NCBI GenBank assembly: GCA_006386115.1
Contig: VFIW01000054.1
Span: 157,333 to 221,332 of the forward strand
DNA: 64,000 bases
Source of the DNA: Globisporangium splendens
Taxonomy: Eukaryota; Oomycota; Peronosporomycetes; Pythiales; Pythiaceae
Reading direction: 5' to 3'
Shown piece after piece: positions 1 to 9,834 of the stretch. Below the pieces are notes generated by a model. The model made no database searches and had not been told where the DNA came from. It worked only from the letters and a program-made list of their open reading frames with translations. The first letter of the stretch is position 1. Every line of letters begins with the position of its first letter. The position numbers and the translations under genes were made by a program.

Positions 1-2
1 GG

Positions 3-3000
3 CGCACAAAAGACTTCTCCTTTGCCATCGACCCTAAGAGTGAGGCGATGTGCGTGGAAGAAACGAATGGGAAAAGAGCCGAAGAGCCATCCCGAGAGAA
101 GAAGAAGAAGACCAGCAAGAAGAGTGTCCCGTGTGCTCTTGATCAAGGTACAAGTTACGGTGACGAAGGAAGTGTCCAAGCACAAGACATTTCAAGCGAG
201 TTTGCGAATATCGCGGTCTACAATGAAGATGGTGACGTGGATGTAATCCGTCACGTGAAGATTGAAAATCCTCCAAGCTCTGTTGAAGTGTTGATTTCCT
301 TGCCATCGATGAGCAAGAAGACGCTGAAGCGTAGCCTAGCGAAAGGCAAAATTTCGCAGGTCTGCATGATCGTCGATGTTGACGATGCAGAAGACATCAA
401 CACGGTATCAGCAACGGAGGCTGAAGTGTTCGATGATAAGACACGGAAGGAAAGGTTCGAGGAGCAGTCGTGGGACGCTCTCAAGACGAACCCCGTGTAT
501 GAACTTGTCAAGGAATATGAGGACATATTCCCAGACAAGGTGCCGGACGAACTGCCATTCGATAGAGGCGTTCGTCATGAGATTGACATACTTCCTGGCA
601 CGAAGTATTGTATCACACGGTAGTGGCCGTTGCCAAGAGAACAAGTCGTTGCGATCGACGAGTTCTTTGCGCAACGTGCTAAGGCTGGGCATGTGCGAGA
701 GAGCAAGTCTCCACATTGTAGCCCAACCTTCTGTGTGAAGAAGGCAACTGGTGGTTGGCGCATCGTTCACGCTTTCAACAAGCTGAACGACGCTACCATT
801 CCAGCCCAAACTCCGGTTCCACGCAAGGACATGATCCTTGATGGAATGGTCGGCAGCACTGTCTTCAGTGCTATCGATCTGAAAGATGGGTTCTATCAGA
901 TTCGAATGCGCGAAGACGATGTTCCACTAACTGCAGTGAGTACCCCGAGTGGTATGCTGTGGGAATGGTTAGTGATGCCACAGGGTTTGAAGAACGCTCC
1001 TGCGACTTTCAATAGGATGGTCACGAATCTACTTCGTCCATTGAGAGGGTTTGCACCGAGTTACTTTGACGATATATTCGTTCATAGTAAAACCACGGGT
1101 GAAAAGTCTGACGTTGATGTTCATCTTGACCATCTCCGTCAAGTCTTTCAGGTCATGCGAGAGAACAAGCTCTACGCAAACTTGAAGAAGTGCATATTCT
1201 TTGCACCAGAGATCCCCGTTCTCGGTTGCTTTGTGGGAAAGCATGGCGTTCGAGTTGATCCGGAGAAGGTCAAAGCTATTGACGATTGGCCTGTGCCTCA
1301 GAACGTCAAACAGCTACGACAATGGTTGGGTCTGGCCAACTACTTGCACAAGTACACGCGCAATTATGCAGCGTTGGTGCAACCGCTCACACAGCTCCTG
1401 AAGAAGGACATTGAGTGGGAGTGGTCCAGTGACCACCAAGCAGCGTTTGCCGAAGTCAAGAGGAGTTTGCGAGAAGCTCCCGTGCTGGCAATTGCAAACC
1501 ACGACAAGCCTTTTCATGTGGTTTGCGATGCGAGCGACTATGCCATCGGTTGTGCCTTGATGCAACACGATGATGAGGGTCATGAGCGAGTTGTGTCGTA
1601 TCAGTCACGACAACTCCGACCCGCAGAACGGAACTACCCAGTTCATGACAAAGAACTTCTGGCGATGAAGTATTCTTTGGTCAAGTTCCGTGTCTACCTG
1701 CTTGGCGAGGAGCGCTTCGCTATCTACACAGATCATGCGTCGCTGCGTACAGCGGTAAAGACTCCTCATTTGTCGCAAAGAATGGCGAGATGGTTCTCTT
1801 TCTTTGCAGAGTACAACTTTGTTGTACACTACAAGCCAGGCAAGACGAACATCTTAGCCGATGCCCTGTCAAGACGTCCGGACTATGATCCGAAGACCAA
1901 GAGCGAAGACACGGACGGAGCGTGTCGACTCTGTGAAGACATTCAAGCGATCGCAGTGCAAGCAACGACTACAGTGCGAGAAGAGATCGTCGAAGGGTAC
2001 AAGTCTGACGAAACGTGTCAGGACTTGTTGAAGTATTTCAAGGACCCTTCGGACAAAGCACTGCAAGGTCTTCCGTCACGCACAAGGTCGCGAGTTCACC
2101 GCTTCCGAGTACACAATGGGTTGTTGTACTACGCGGTTGAACAAGGGGATACAGCAAGGGTTGTTGTTCCCAACGACGAAGGTCTGCGTCATCGACTCTT
2201 GTGTGAGTACCATGACAGTCCTTCGGGTGGCCATCTCGGACGTGAGAAAACGTTTCTCAGTCTTTCCCGAGACTACTACTGGCCACACATGTACAAGTGG
2301 GTTCGCAAGTATGTGAGGACTTGCGAGATCTGCCAACGAGTGAAACCTTCTGGTTCCACTCAGGCACCACTTCGTTCATTGGCTGTCCCATCGGACAGTT
2401 GGAAGTCTGTGAGTATGGATTTCATATTCGGACTTCCACGTGACAAACACGGACGCAATGGCATCCTTGTGTTTGTGGACCGATTCAGCAAGATGATCCA
2501 TCTTGCGCCTGTTTCGGACAAGATCTCAGCCGAAATGACGGCCAAGGTCTTTGTAGACGTCGTATTCCGTCTACATGGCCTGCCCGTTGAGATCGTGTCT
2601 GACCGTGACACTCGGTTTACGTCCAAGTTTTGGCGTGCACTGTTCGGACTTCTGGACACCAAGTTGGCCATGTCAACAGCGGCACATCCTGAAACGGATG
2701 GTCAAACTGAACGAGTGAATCGTGTCCTTGAAGACGTGTTGCGCAGTTATGCAACGTCTTTCAAAGAGTGGAGTGAGTTTCTCCCTCTTGCCGAGTTTGC
2801 GTTGAACAACTCCACGCATGTCTCGACAGGTCACTCTCCCTTTTATGTGAACTATGGCATTCATCCTCGAGTGCCTGCTTCCATAATGGGTGAGGTCTCT
2901 ACCTTAAGTGGGGGAGGGACTACGGCTAAAGGCAATAAGCCGCAGTCGTCGTATGACCTGAATGCTGTTGCCGAGTTAAAAGCGAACTTTGACTCGATGA

Positions 3001-4099
3001 AACCCCTCAACGACATCACAAGTCGTGAGGAACAGCAAGTCGGTGACTTCGTTGTGAGGAGACAAGCCGTTGTGAGGTTTGTTCGAGACGCAATCGCGAA
3101 GGCTCAGGATCTGCAAAAGGAGCAAGCAGACAAGAGCGGAAGGAAGAACAAGCAAGTGTATAAGATCAATGATCTTGTATTACTTAGCACGGCGAACCTG
3201 CCTGAACATGCAGTGTCCAACTTGGGAAGCTCGAAGCTTCTGCCAAGGTTCATTGGACCGTTCAAGGTAGTGAAATGCAATGGTGATGCCTACATGCTAG
3301 ACATACCTACACGCATGCGTCTACACCCGACATTTTATGTGGTAGACTGTAGCCTTACCTTCCAAGTGGATCTGCGGATCCTACGAGATCTTCCGCAAAC
3401 GATCGAGCTGATCGTGAAGTTTCTCCACTTGATTGCGAAGAGCAAACAGCTCATCGCTCTGGAGATTCTTCTCGGCGTAAAGGCGCTGAAGCACATCGAA
3501 GGACTCCTCCTTCACAGCTTCCAGCACGAGAAGGCGCGAGTTATACTCCTTGCGGAGTACCTCAAGAGCCGTCCCTGCCTCTTCCACAGAGCGCAGCAGA
3601 CGTTCGTGATGCATTTCACGAGCCTTCTCAGCCTTTTGGAGTCGCTCAAGTTCGCCCTGGACTTGCTCGAACCGTTGCTCGAAACGGGACTCCAAAGCCA
3701 GGTACTGGGCGGGACCAAAGGTCAGCGAGTCGATCCGCGACTCCTGCTCCTTCACTTGGTCCTCGAGGCTCTCGCACCGATCCGAAAGGATCGCATCGCG
3801 AACTTCCAGTGTCTCAATCTGAGCCCGATGAGCACTCTTCCACTTCCAGAGTCGCTCAATCGTTTTCGCGTTCAGCCCCACCCCCATTGATAGACTCTCA
3901 GGGAGATCATCGCTGGGTGGTTGAGTCGATTGTTGATCATGAGGATCGACCGACTCGTGGGAAGAAGCGGTTGAGTCCTCAACGCTTCTACAGAGTTCGG
4001 TGGCGTGGATATCCACCGAGCTCGGACACGTGGGAACCACGCCAGACGATGGAGTCTGATGTTCCCGACGTGGTCCGCAGCTACGAGAACCACTTGTAG
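3..4099 (+). pseudogene. gypsy pol polyprotein (RT, RNase H, integrase, chromodomain), interrupted
   Basis: An open frame runs from the window edge to a TAG at 621-623, then continues in the same frame from 624 to about 3345. Reverse transcriptase lies about 700-1300, with its active-site motif YFDDIFV near 1061-1085. RNase H begins near 1510 (CDASDYAIG). The integrase has an HHCC zinc-binding module at about 2200-2345 and catalytic Asp, Asp, Glu in MDFIFG (2416), SDRDTRF (2595) and DGQTERVN (2700). Around 3340-3355 the frame must shift: the other forward frame (codons from 3362) is open through a Ser/Pro/Arg-rich linker into a chromodomain at 3905-4096 (FYRVRWRGYPPSSDTWEPR), ending at TAG 4097-4099. 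In the original frame the chain simply runs out at 3890. The in-frame stop plus the frame change make this a non-functional copy unless readthrough occurs. Confidence 0.88.
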
Positions 4100-4205
4100 C
4101 GTCGCCAGGGGCGACACTACGACGACCAAAGCTAGGGTTCGCTCTGTCGTCAGCAGGAGTTCTTCTTTGGGCACGAGCGTTGCCGCGACGGAGAAGACGC
4201 TCCAT
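3381..4205 (-). CDS. antisense coiled-coil ORF over the gypsy linker and chromodomain
   Basis: A 274-codon ATG-initiated frame lies opposite the 3' end of pol. The frame stays open upstream to about 4367, at the edge of the LTR, with protein-like text (for example SWRTFLRLENENQMERLL straddling the ATG), so the true start may be upstream. Residues from about 112 to the end form a long heptad-like coiled coil rich in Glu, Leu, Gln and Arg (for example EVLRKEYNSRLLVLEAVKEE), which is unusual for a chance antisense frame. It could be a genuine antisense gene of this retroelement family, a gag-like segment in inverted orientation, or a fortuitous frame created by the composition of the forward linker. 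Both strands are open over 3381-4096. No function can be assigned. Confidence 0.4.
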   Translation of the reverse strand: MERLLRRGNARAQRRTPADDRANPSFGRRSVAPGDATSGSRSCGPRREHQTPSSGVVPTCPSSVDIHATELCRSVEDSTASSHESVDPHDQQSTQPPSDDLPESLSMGVGLNAKTIERLWKWKSAHRAQIETLEVRDAILSDRCESLEDQVKEQESRIDSLTFGPAQYLALESRFEQRFEQVQGELERLQKAEKAREMHHERLLRSVEEAGTALEVLRKEYNSRLLVLEAVKEESFDVLQRLYAEKNLQSDELFALRNQVEKLHDQLDRLRKIS

Positions 4206-4357
4206 TTGGTTCTCGTTCTCAAGACGAAGAAATGTTCGCCATGAGTCTCTCTGGGCTGCGATGGGTTGGTTCGGATCACGATTGTTGATCCGACGCCAAC
4301 TGAAGAACCGCTCCTTGTAGAACTCAAGATCCCCCTTCTTCTTCAGAATGGGAGATA

Positions 4358-4840
4358 TGTAATGGGCTATACCTAGCCATTACATGAAGGTGGATCTGTT
4401 CTCAGATCTAGTGTGCCACACACCACCTCCAGTGTGCATTGTGGAGAGACAAACAACAAAGGGATTACGGTAATACAATCCCCACATGCACATGTGACGT
4501 CACGAGCGCTCTCTGTGCTGATCAGTGCACAATGTTGTTCACATGTACTAACCAGTACAGAGTGATGACATCCATGTACTAATCAAGTACTGAGTGATGG
4601 TTCCTACTTGGGAAACTGCGTTGGTGATGAGACCAACGTGTCTCTGCCACCTAAAGTGAGTGGCTGTAGCCAATCACTTTGCAGGGAATTTTCCACGGGA
4701 CTTCAAGTTCAAGCTTCTCGAAGATCTCGTGGGTTCAACCTCAGTGTACCCAAGGTTTTATATATCAGATTCATAGTTTTTATTGTGTATGTTTAGGTTT
4801 TAGTTATAAAACCTCTAGGAGCCCTTGGGGTTCATTTACA
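4358..4840 (+). repeat. 3' LTR of the gypsy element
   Basis: The putative LTR starts TGTAA at 4358, right after a purine-rich stretch (gaatgggagata) that could serve as polypurine tract, and ends TTACA at 4836-4840, giving 5-bp inverted termini and the TG...CA rule. The first 28 bases form a near-perfect palindrome (atgtaatgg ... ccattacat). A TATA-like run occurs at about 4751-4765. The second LTR is outside the window, so the ends rest on structure rather than on a pairwise match. Confidence 0.7.
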
Positions 4841-6185
4841 AGTAGCGACAGGAACCATAAGCATTTTAATTCAGTTGCAATTTTACCCTCAAGTACTCAA
4901 GTCGTCTTCTCTCCCTCCAAGTCGGGAGACGCTTCCTCTGGCACAAGCGTGTGTGCCGTGTTTAAGGGACTGTTTGGAACAGCGCCCTTTTACACCTGTC
5001 CTCATGTGAGCTGCACCTCGGTACCAGTAGCCGCGATCGGCCACATCTTCTGGGATTGCCCACACGCGACAGCTCTGTGGAAGCCCTTGGTGGACAAATG
5101 GATGGAGCTTGACGTCAGATTTCCTGCGCACCCAGCCGTCGCAGTTTTCGGCATGCGTCTCCCAGGGATTCCCAAGCTGCCTGGTGAAGGTAACGAGAGC
5201 GACCCAGCAAGCCCGGAACAAATCGCAGCACAAACAGAACACCTTTTCCCGATGGCGAATCTATTGTGGCAAACGATGTGCGCAACCGCAATGTCGAGCG
5301 TCTGGCGAGCGCGGACTCTACTCCAAGTGGACGACCCATGGACAAACAAATTAGCACCACCAGCGCCACCAGATATCGGGTTAGCTATCACGACAACGCG
5401 GATCAATTTTCTCCAACGGCTCGCCAGGATGTACCTACCCGCGGAAGACTCGCCAGCTTTAGACACGCTCGTCGCCCTTGGACGCGCGGTAAAAGCACAG
5501 GAGCCAGTGACCCCCACCCTGACGCTGGCCCCTGAGGATGCCTTCCTACTCTTCTTCGATGGCAGCTCCAGAGGCAACCCAGGTCCTGGCGGCGCCGGCT
5601 CCATCATCGTTCGCCTCCGGCGCGGAACCACAGACCAACGACTCCAATGGGTCTCGAGCATGTCTTACGCACACCGGTCCACCACCAACAACGTCGCAGA
5701 ATACCGCGGACTCCTGCACGGGTTGCAATATGCGGCGACTCACAAACTCACGCCGCTGCACGTCGTCGGAGATAGCAACATGATCATCCAGCAATTCAAC
5801 CGGCAGATACCCCCCAAGAAGGCAGCACTCAAGCGGTTATACTTGCAATGTGTCCAAGCCTGCAACCAGCTCCGCGTACTGAGTTGGACACACCATTACC
5901 GAGAGCACAACAAGATGGCGGACCTGGCTGCAAACATCGCCATGGACACAGCTACCTCCATGCAAAGCACACCGGCGCAACGCCCAACGGAACTCGCCGG
6001 CATCCTGCAACACCTCCCTACTGACGTCGGCCATTGGCTAAACGGCAGCACAGGAGCAAACACTCGTTCATGGCTCGACATCACGAGTGACGCGAAATCT
6101 TTCGCCGAGCTGCTCCACGACTCGAACGGCTAGCGCTGCTCGAGCCGCTTTTGCGCTCACTCTTCTATCTGAAGCTGGTTTCGGT
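4841..6185 (+). mobile_element. LINE fragment A (3' end only: zinc-knuckle and RNase H)
   Basis: Directly downstream of the LTR lies the C-terminal part of a LINE ORF2. The element lacks its reverse transcriptase, probably separated by the gypsy insertion or lost by 5' truncation. The 3' boundary is not sharp: after the stop codon at 6131-6133 about 50-160 bp of non-coding DNA precede the next LINE. The RNase H differs clearly from that of LINE B, so they represent two families and not one broken element. Confidence 0.7.
4880..6133 (+). pseudogene. LINE ORF2 C-terminus with RNase HI domain
   Basis: The frame encodes a Cys/His cluster typical of the region after LINE reverse transcriptases (GHIFWDCPHATALW, about 5036-5080), a linker, and an RNase HI domain from about 5550 to 5940. 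The RNase H acidic residues are all visible: DGSSRGNPGPGGAG (5560), AEYRGL (5698), GDSNMI (5770) and MADLAAN (5914). The first 160 bp of the open frame lie inside the gypsy LTR and are not part of the LINE protein. Because the RT domain is missing the piece is a relic, although the remaining frame is intact to its stop. Confidence 0.8.
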
Positions 6186-6297
6186 GTAAGTAGGAGCAAG
6201 GATACTGTCGTTCGATAACGTAACACAATATACCACAACAACAACACTGGTATACATTCCGGAAACTCGAAAAGTCACAGAAGAGCAAAACCAAGAC

Positions 6298-7653
6298 TTG
6301 ATGGCACCCATCACTGAAAAGGAAGTACGAGAGGCGATCGCGGCTTTACATCGGCATAAGGCAGGTGGCGTGGACAGTCTGAACAATGACTTCTACAAGG
6401 ATTGCGAGGACGTGATGGTTGAAGTCTTGGTGCAGGAATTCAACAACATCCAACGCGGGGCAACCATGCCACGGTCATTCGGTCAAGGAATCGTGATACC
6501 GTTGCGCAAGAAAGGAGATTCGCCAAACCCCCTCGATTACAGACCAATCACTCTGCTTACGACCACTTACAAGTTGTTTGCAAAAGTCTTGACAACAAGG
6601 CTGCAAGACATCCTTCTGTGGATCATCGGGGAAGCACAACAAGGCTTTGTACGCGACCGACTGATGGAGAACTCGATCCTCATCATGCAAGCCGCATTGG
6701 ACAAAGCGTACCACAACAACGGTGAAGGGTTGGATGACGCTCCGGGAATTGCGATGCTTGACTTCATGAAGGCTTACGACACGTTGGACAGAGATTTTCT
6801 GTATCTTGTGCTGAGCAAGTTCGGCTTTGGGCGACAATTTGTGGATTTAGTACATCGAGTGCACTCGGACACTACAGCGCAGTACCTGGTGAACGGTGAA
6901 GTGTCGAGAGAATGGGAGGTCAAGTCGGGAATTCGTCAAGGTTGCCCTTTGGCCCCACTTCTGTTTATCGTCGCCGCGGAGATTCTCGCACTAGCAGTTC
7001 AGCAAGACCCCCATCTGGAAGGAATTCGTGTGACCAGATCCGGAGCAGAACCCCATCTCATTTCGACCTTCGTCGACGACTCCGCCGTCTTTTTGAAACA
7101 AGGGAAACAGCTGCCTCGACTCATGCAGCTGCTGTCCGAGTTCGGCCAGCAATCAGGTCTGCACGTGCAACCAACGAAAAGCAGCTACATCTGTCTCAAC
7201 ACAGCAGTAGTCCAGGAACAAAGACGCGGCATTCCGGTCCTGAAGCATGGAGAGACGGTGAGGTGCCTTGGCATCCAAATAGGTACCGGGAACATCACGC
7301 AAGCTAATTGGGATGACCGCCTGCAAAAGCTCCGAACCAGATTGATCATCGCGGCCAAAGTCTCCAACAGTGTGGTGGGGAGAGTGTTTATACTGAATTC
7401 GGTCTTACTGCCGTCGATTCTGTTCACTGCCGGCTACATCAAGCCCCCAGCGAAGGTCGTGGATCAGCTAGTGAATCTACAAAAGCAGTTTTTGTGGCAA
7501 TCGACACTCGGCACAGACGGCACGAGGCACAACGTGAGTCCTTCCCTGCTCTACTTGCCAGTCAAGGAAGGAGGCATAGGTCTCTATTCAATACCTCTTG
7601 CAATAAAGCGACAAGCGATGCGGCGGACAACTCGGTGGCTACAGCGATCGTGA
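6298..7653 (+). pseudogene. LINE B reverse transcriptase
   Basis: The frame carries a non-LTR reverse transcriptase: HKAGGVDSLNNDFYK (fingers), YRPITLLTTTYKLFAKVL, EAQQGFVRDR, GIRQGCPLAPLLFIVAAE and the catalytic FVDDSAVF at about 7066-7092, followed by thumb sequence. The frame is open upstream to about 6215 without a good start codon and ends with TGA at 7651-7653, before the zinc-knuckle region. The chain is therefore missing its N-terminal endonuclease and its C-terminus. Codons 5' of 6298 (TTTTTLVYIPETRKV) are continuous with the domain, so the ATG-based start has no significance. Confidence 0.85.
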
Positions 7654-7817
7654 GACAAGTATACAGAAGCTTGGCATGAACAGGTGCATCGGGACAAAGT
7701 CAAAACAGGGGATGTTGCGCGATTTCACCAAAGGAGCGAAGCCAGAATGCACAGACAAGGCTGTACCAGACGAACAATATCCACAGACTCGGGTGGGAAT
7801 ATCTCTGTGAAGACCTG

Positions 7818-9770
7818 GTGGCGGCAGAGAGACGCAATCCCGAGTGGAAAGACGATCTGAAGCGGCAAATGGAATCCTTGCTACCGACCCTGGACCTCGA
7901 GTGGAGATCAGACGGACGTGCAGGTGTGTATTTTGGGAGAAAACCTGAGCAGGCGATCCATCAACCATCGGAAGAGACTCGAGCCTTTTGGCCATCCTTT
8001 CAGTGGAACGACAACCCCTGGATAATCGACAGTCAAGGCGAGCAGTGTAGAGTCAAAACAGTTCCTTTCCTGAAGGAATGCAATTTAGCCAGCTTCAACG
8101 TGAGACAGGAAGAAGAGCGAGTGCTCTCCGTGCGGCTACCAACCATAACGGCGACTCTCACGTTCAAACGAATGACTGCACTGTGAAAACTCGTAACCAG
8201 CATCATTCTATGCCCACCGGAGATAGAAATCGATGCAGGCAACCAGCTAAACAGTCACCAGGAGCCGTGGAGCAGGAGACACACAAACAATAGACAAGTG
8301 GATCAGCAACGGCAAGCAAACGGAGTTCTCTGGACAGTGACCGACTGGTCCGGGGATGCTACTTGTCAACAAGACGTTGCAATGACCGAAGAAGAAATAA
8401 AGACCACAGGGTGGACATTCAAGCCTCACCCGCTCACGACGCACTGTCCGTGGCTGGTGCATGAACGTACGCCCCCAAACAGCATCCAGAAGACAATTGA
8501 TCAAGCACGAACACGGAGGCTGCACAGCAAGTTGCATCAAGGTCTCGGAGGACTCATAGACAAGCTCAACGAAGTCGCGAAAACTGATCAGTGGTACAGT
8601 CATGCGCAGTACCGACTACCAACAGATCTATGGAAACAACGAGGATGTCTTACGCCGTATCAGATGTGGACGACATACCGGATCTCCACGATGCAGCTCA
8701 ACCTGTTCCATCCGGGAAGGATCGAGTCTTCGGCGTGCCCAAGTAACGTCGGATGTGGGGAGACAAAAGAAACTATCTCACGCATAGTCTGGAGTTGCAA
8801 GCGAGCACAAGCCGCATGGACGGCCTTCCTCGGACGATGGATGGGCCGAACATTGACAGAGCAAGCGCTCAACTTCTTCCTGCCTCATATTGCTAGCCGC
8901 ACAGCCCCGCCAGGTCAACGATCTTTGCTCCGGGAATTGGAAAAGCACTTCGGGTTCATTACTCTGGAACACTCTGCAGCACTACAGAAACTGTGGTTTA
9001 TCGTCACATCAAGCATCCCAGTATTGCTATGGAGAACGAGAGTGGAAATAGTGCATGAACGGCAACACCTCACTATCGAAGAATGTATCCAGCGTGTGTG
9101 GACAGCGTGTGTGATGCAAGTGCGGGCTGTGGCTCATCGGATGAGAACGCTCAAAGGAGAAAAGGTCGATGCAACTTGCCTGAGCCAACTGCTCAGCGTA
9201 CTGGAGAGACAAGACTTGTCGCGCCAACTGGAAACATGGGAGACGGCGCGTTTGTATTTCGATGGAGGTGCACGCGGCAACCCAGGTCCAGGAGGCAGCG
9301 GTTGGGCACCCATCTTCCTGAATGAACGCAGCAATCGATGGGAACCCAAAGCATGCGGCTATGCGTACATGGGACCAGAAGTCACGAACAATTGGTGCGA
9401 ATACAGCGCGCTGAAAGACGATCTGGCATACAGTGCACACTACCTTCAGCACTATGAAGTCAAAATGGAAGTCTTCGGAGACAGCCAAGTGATTATCGCA
9501 GCCCAGAACGGGCTCGCCTCAATACACCAGACCAAGTTGCAGCCACTGGCAGTTCGGGTAAATCAAATCATCGCCAACTTTGCATGGACCTCCTGGAATC
9601 GCACAAAACGAGAACAAAACAAAATGGCCGATCTTCTCGTCAACATGGCAACGAGCTCCAAGAATGCGAAGATACTCACCGACGAATCGCGGGGAAATGA
9701 TCAAGCTCTTATGTCCCAAGTCGCAGCTCTACTCGACAATGATATCGATGCCACACCGCCAACAATTTGA
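7818..9770 (+). pseudogene. LINE B linker, zinc-knuckle and RNase HI domain
   Basis: Two open stretches in one frame (7818-8186 and 8298-9770), separated by a stop and a short gap, continue the LINE polypeptide after the RT. The second contains a Cys-rich knuckle (CPSNVGCGETKETISRIVWS, about 8739-8796) and a complete-looking RNase HI: LYFDGGARGNPGPGGSG (9253), CEYSAL (9400), GDSQVI (9480) and MADLLVN (9625). The frame differs from that of the RT part (6298-7653), so at least one frameshift and one stop have accumulated. The antisense and other-frame ORFs across this segment are shadows. Confidence 0.8.
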
Positions 9771-9834
9771 AACACCTCACCGTCGACAGTGATAATGAGA
9801 CTCAGGAATTGTTAAACTGTATGCAGACCGTAAG

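Larger units (their letters stand above)
1..4840 (+). mobile_element. Ty3/gypsy chromodomain LTR retrotransposon, 5' part outside window, decayed
   Basis: The element enters from the left edge inside its polyprotein and ends with a 3' LTR. Visible in order are a protease-to-RT linker, reverse transcriptase, RNase H, zinc-binding integrase with D-D-E core, a long linker and a chromodomain, the order of Ty3/gypsy chromoviruses. It is no longer autonomous: a TAG interrupts pol at 621-623, and the reading frame changes near 3340-3355 before the linker. The end of the LTR is taken as 4840 from its TGTAA...TTACA termini. Downstream DNA belongs to an unrelated LINE, so the gypsy copy probably inserted into that LINE; the 5' LTR and target duplication lie outside the window. 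Confidence 0.9.
6190..9830 (+). mobile_element. LINE fragment B (RT plus RNase H), 5'-truncated and frameshifted
   Basis: A second LINE follows in the same orientation. It has a reverse transcriptase, a zinc-knuckle and a C-terminal RNase H, but no endonuclease. The RT and RNase H parts lie in different frames, separated by a decayed 650-bp segment. Its 3' end sits at about 9830, essentially at the stop codon of the convergent ABC transporter gene (9835), so the element inserted at or next to the end of that gene. The 5' limit between 6134 and 6240 is approximate. Confidence 0.8.

Noticed and set aside
3390..3890. Leu-rich forward continuation of pol (LPQTIELIVKFLHLIAKS and onward)
   Set aside because: It is the wrong forward frame after the shift near 3345; the linker and chromodomain continue in another frame, and the Leu-rich text is the complement of the Glu/Lys-rich antisense coiled coil.
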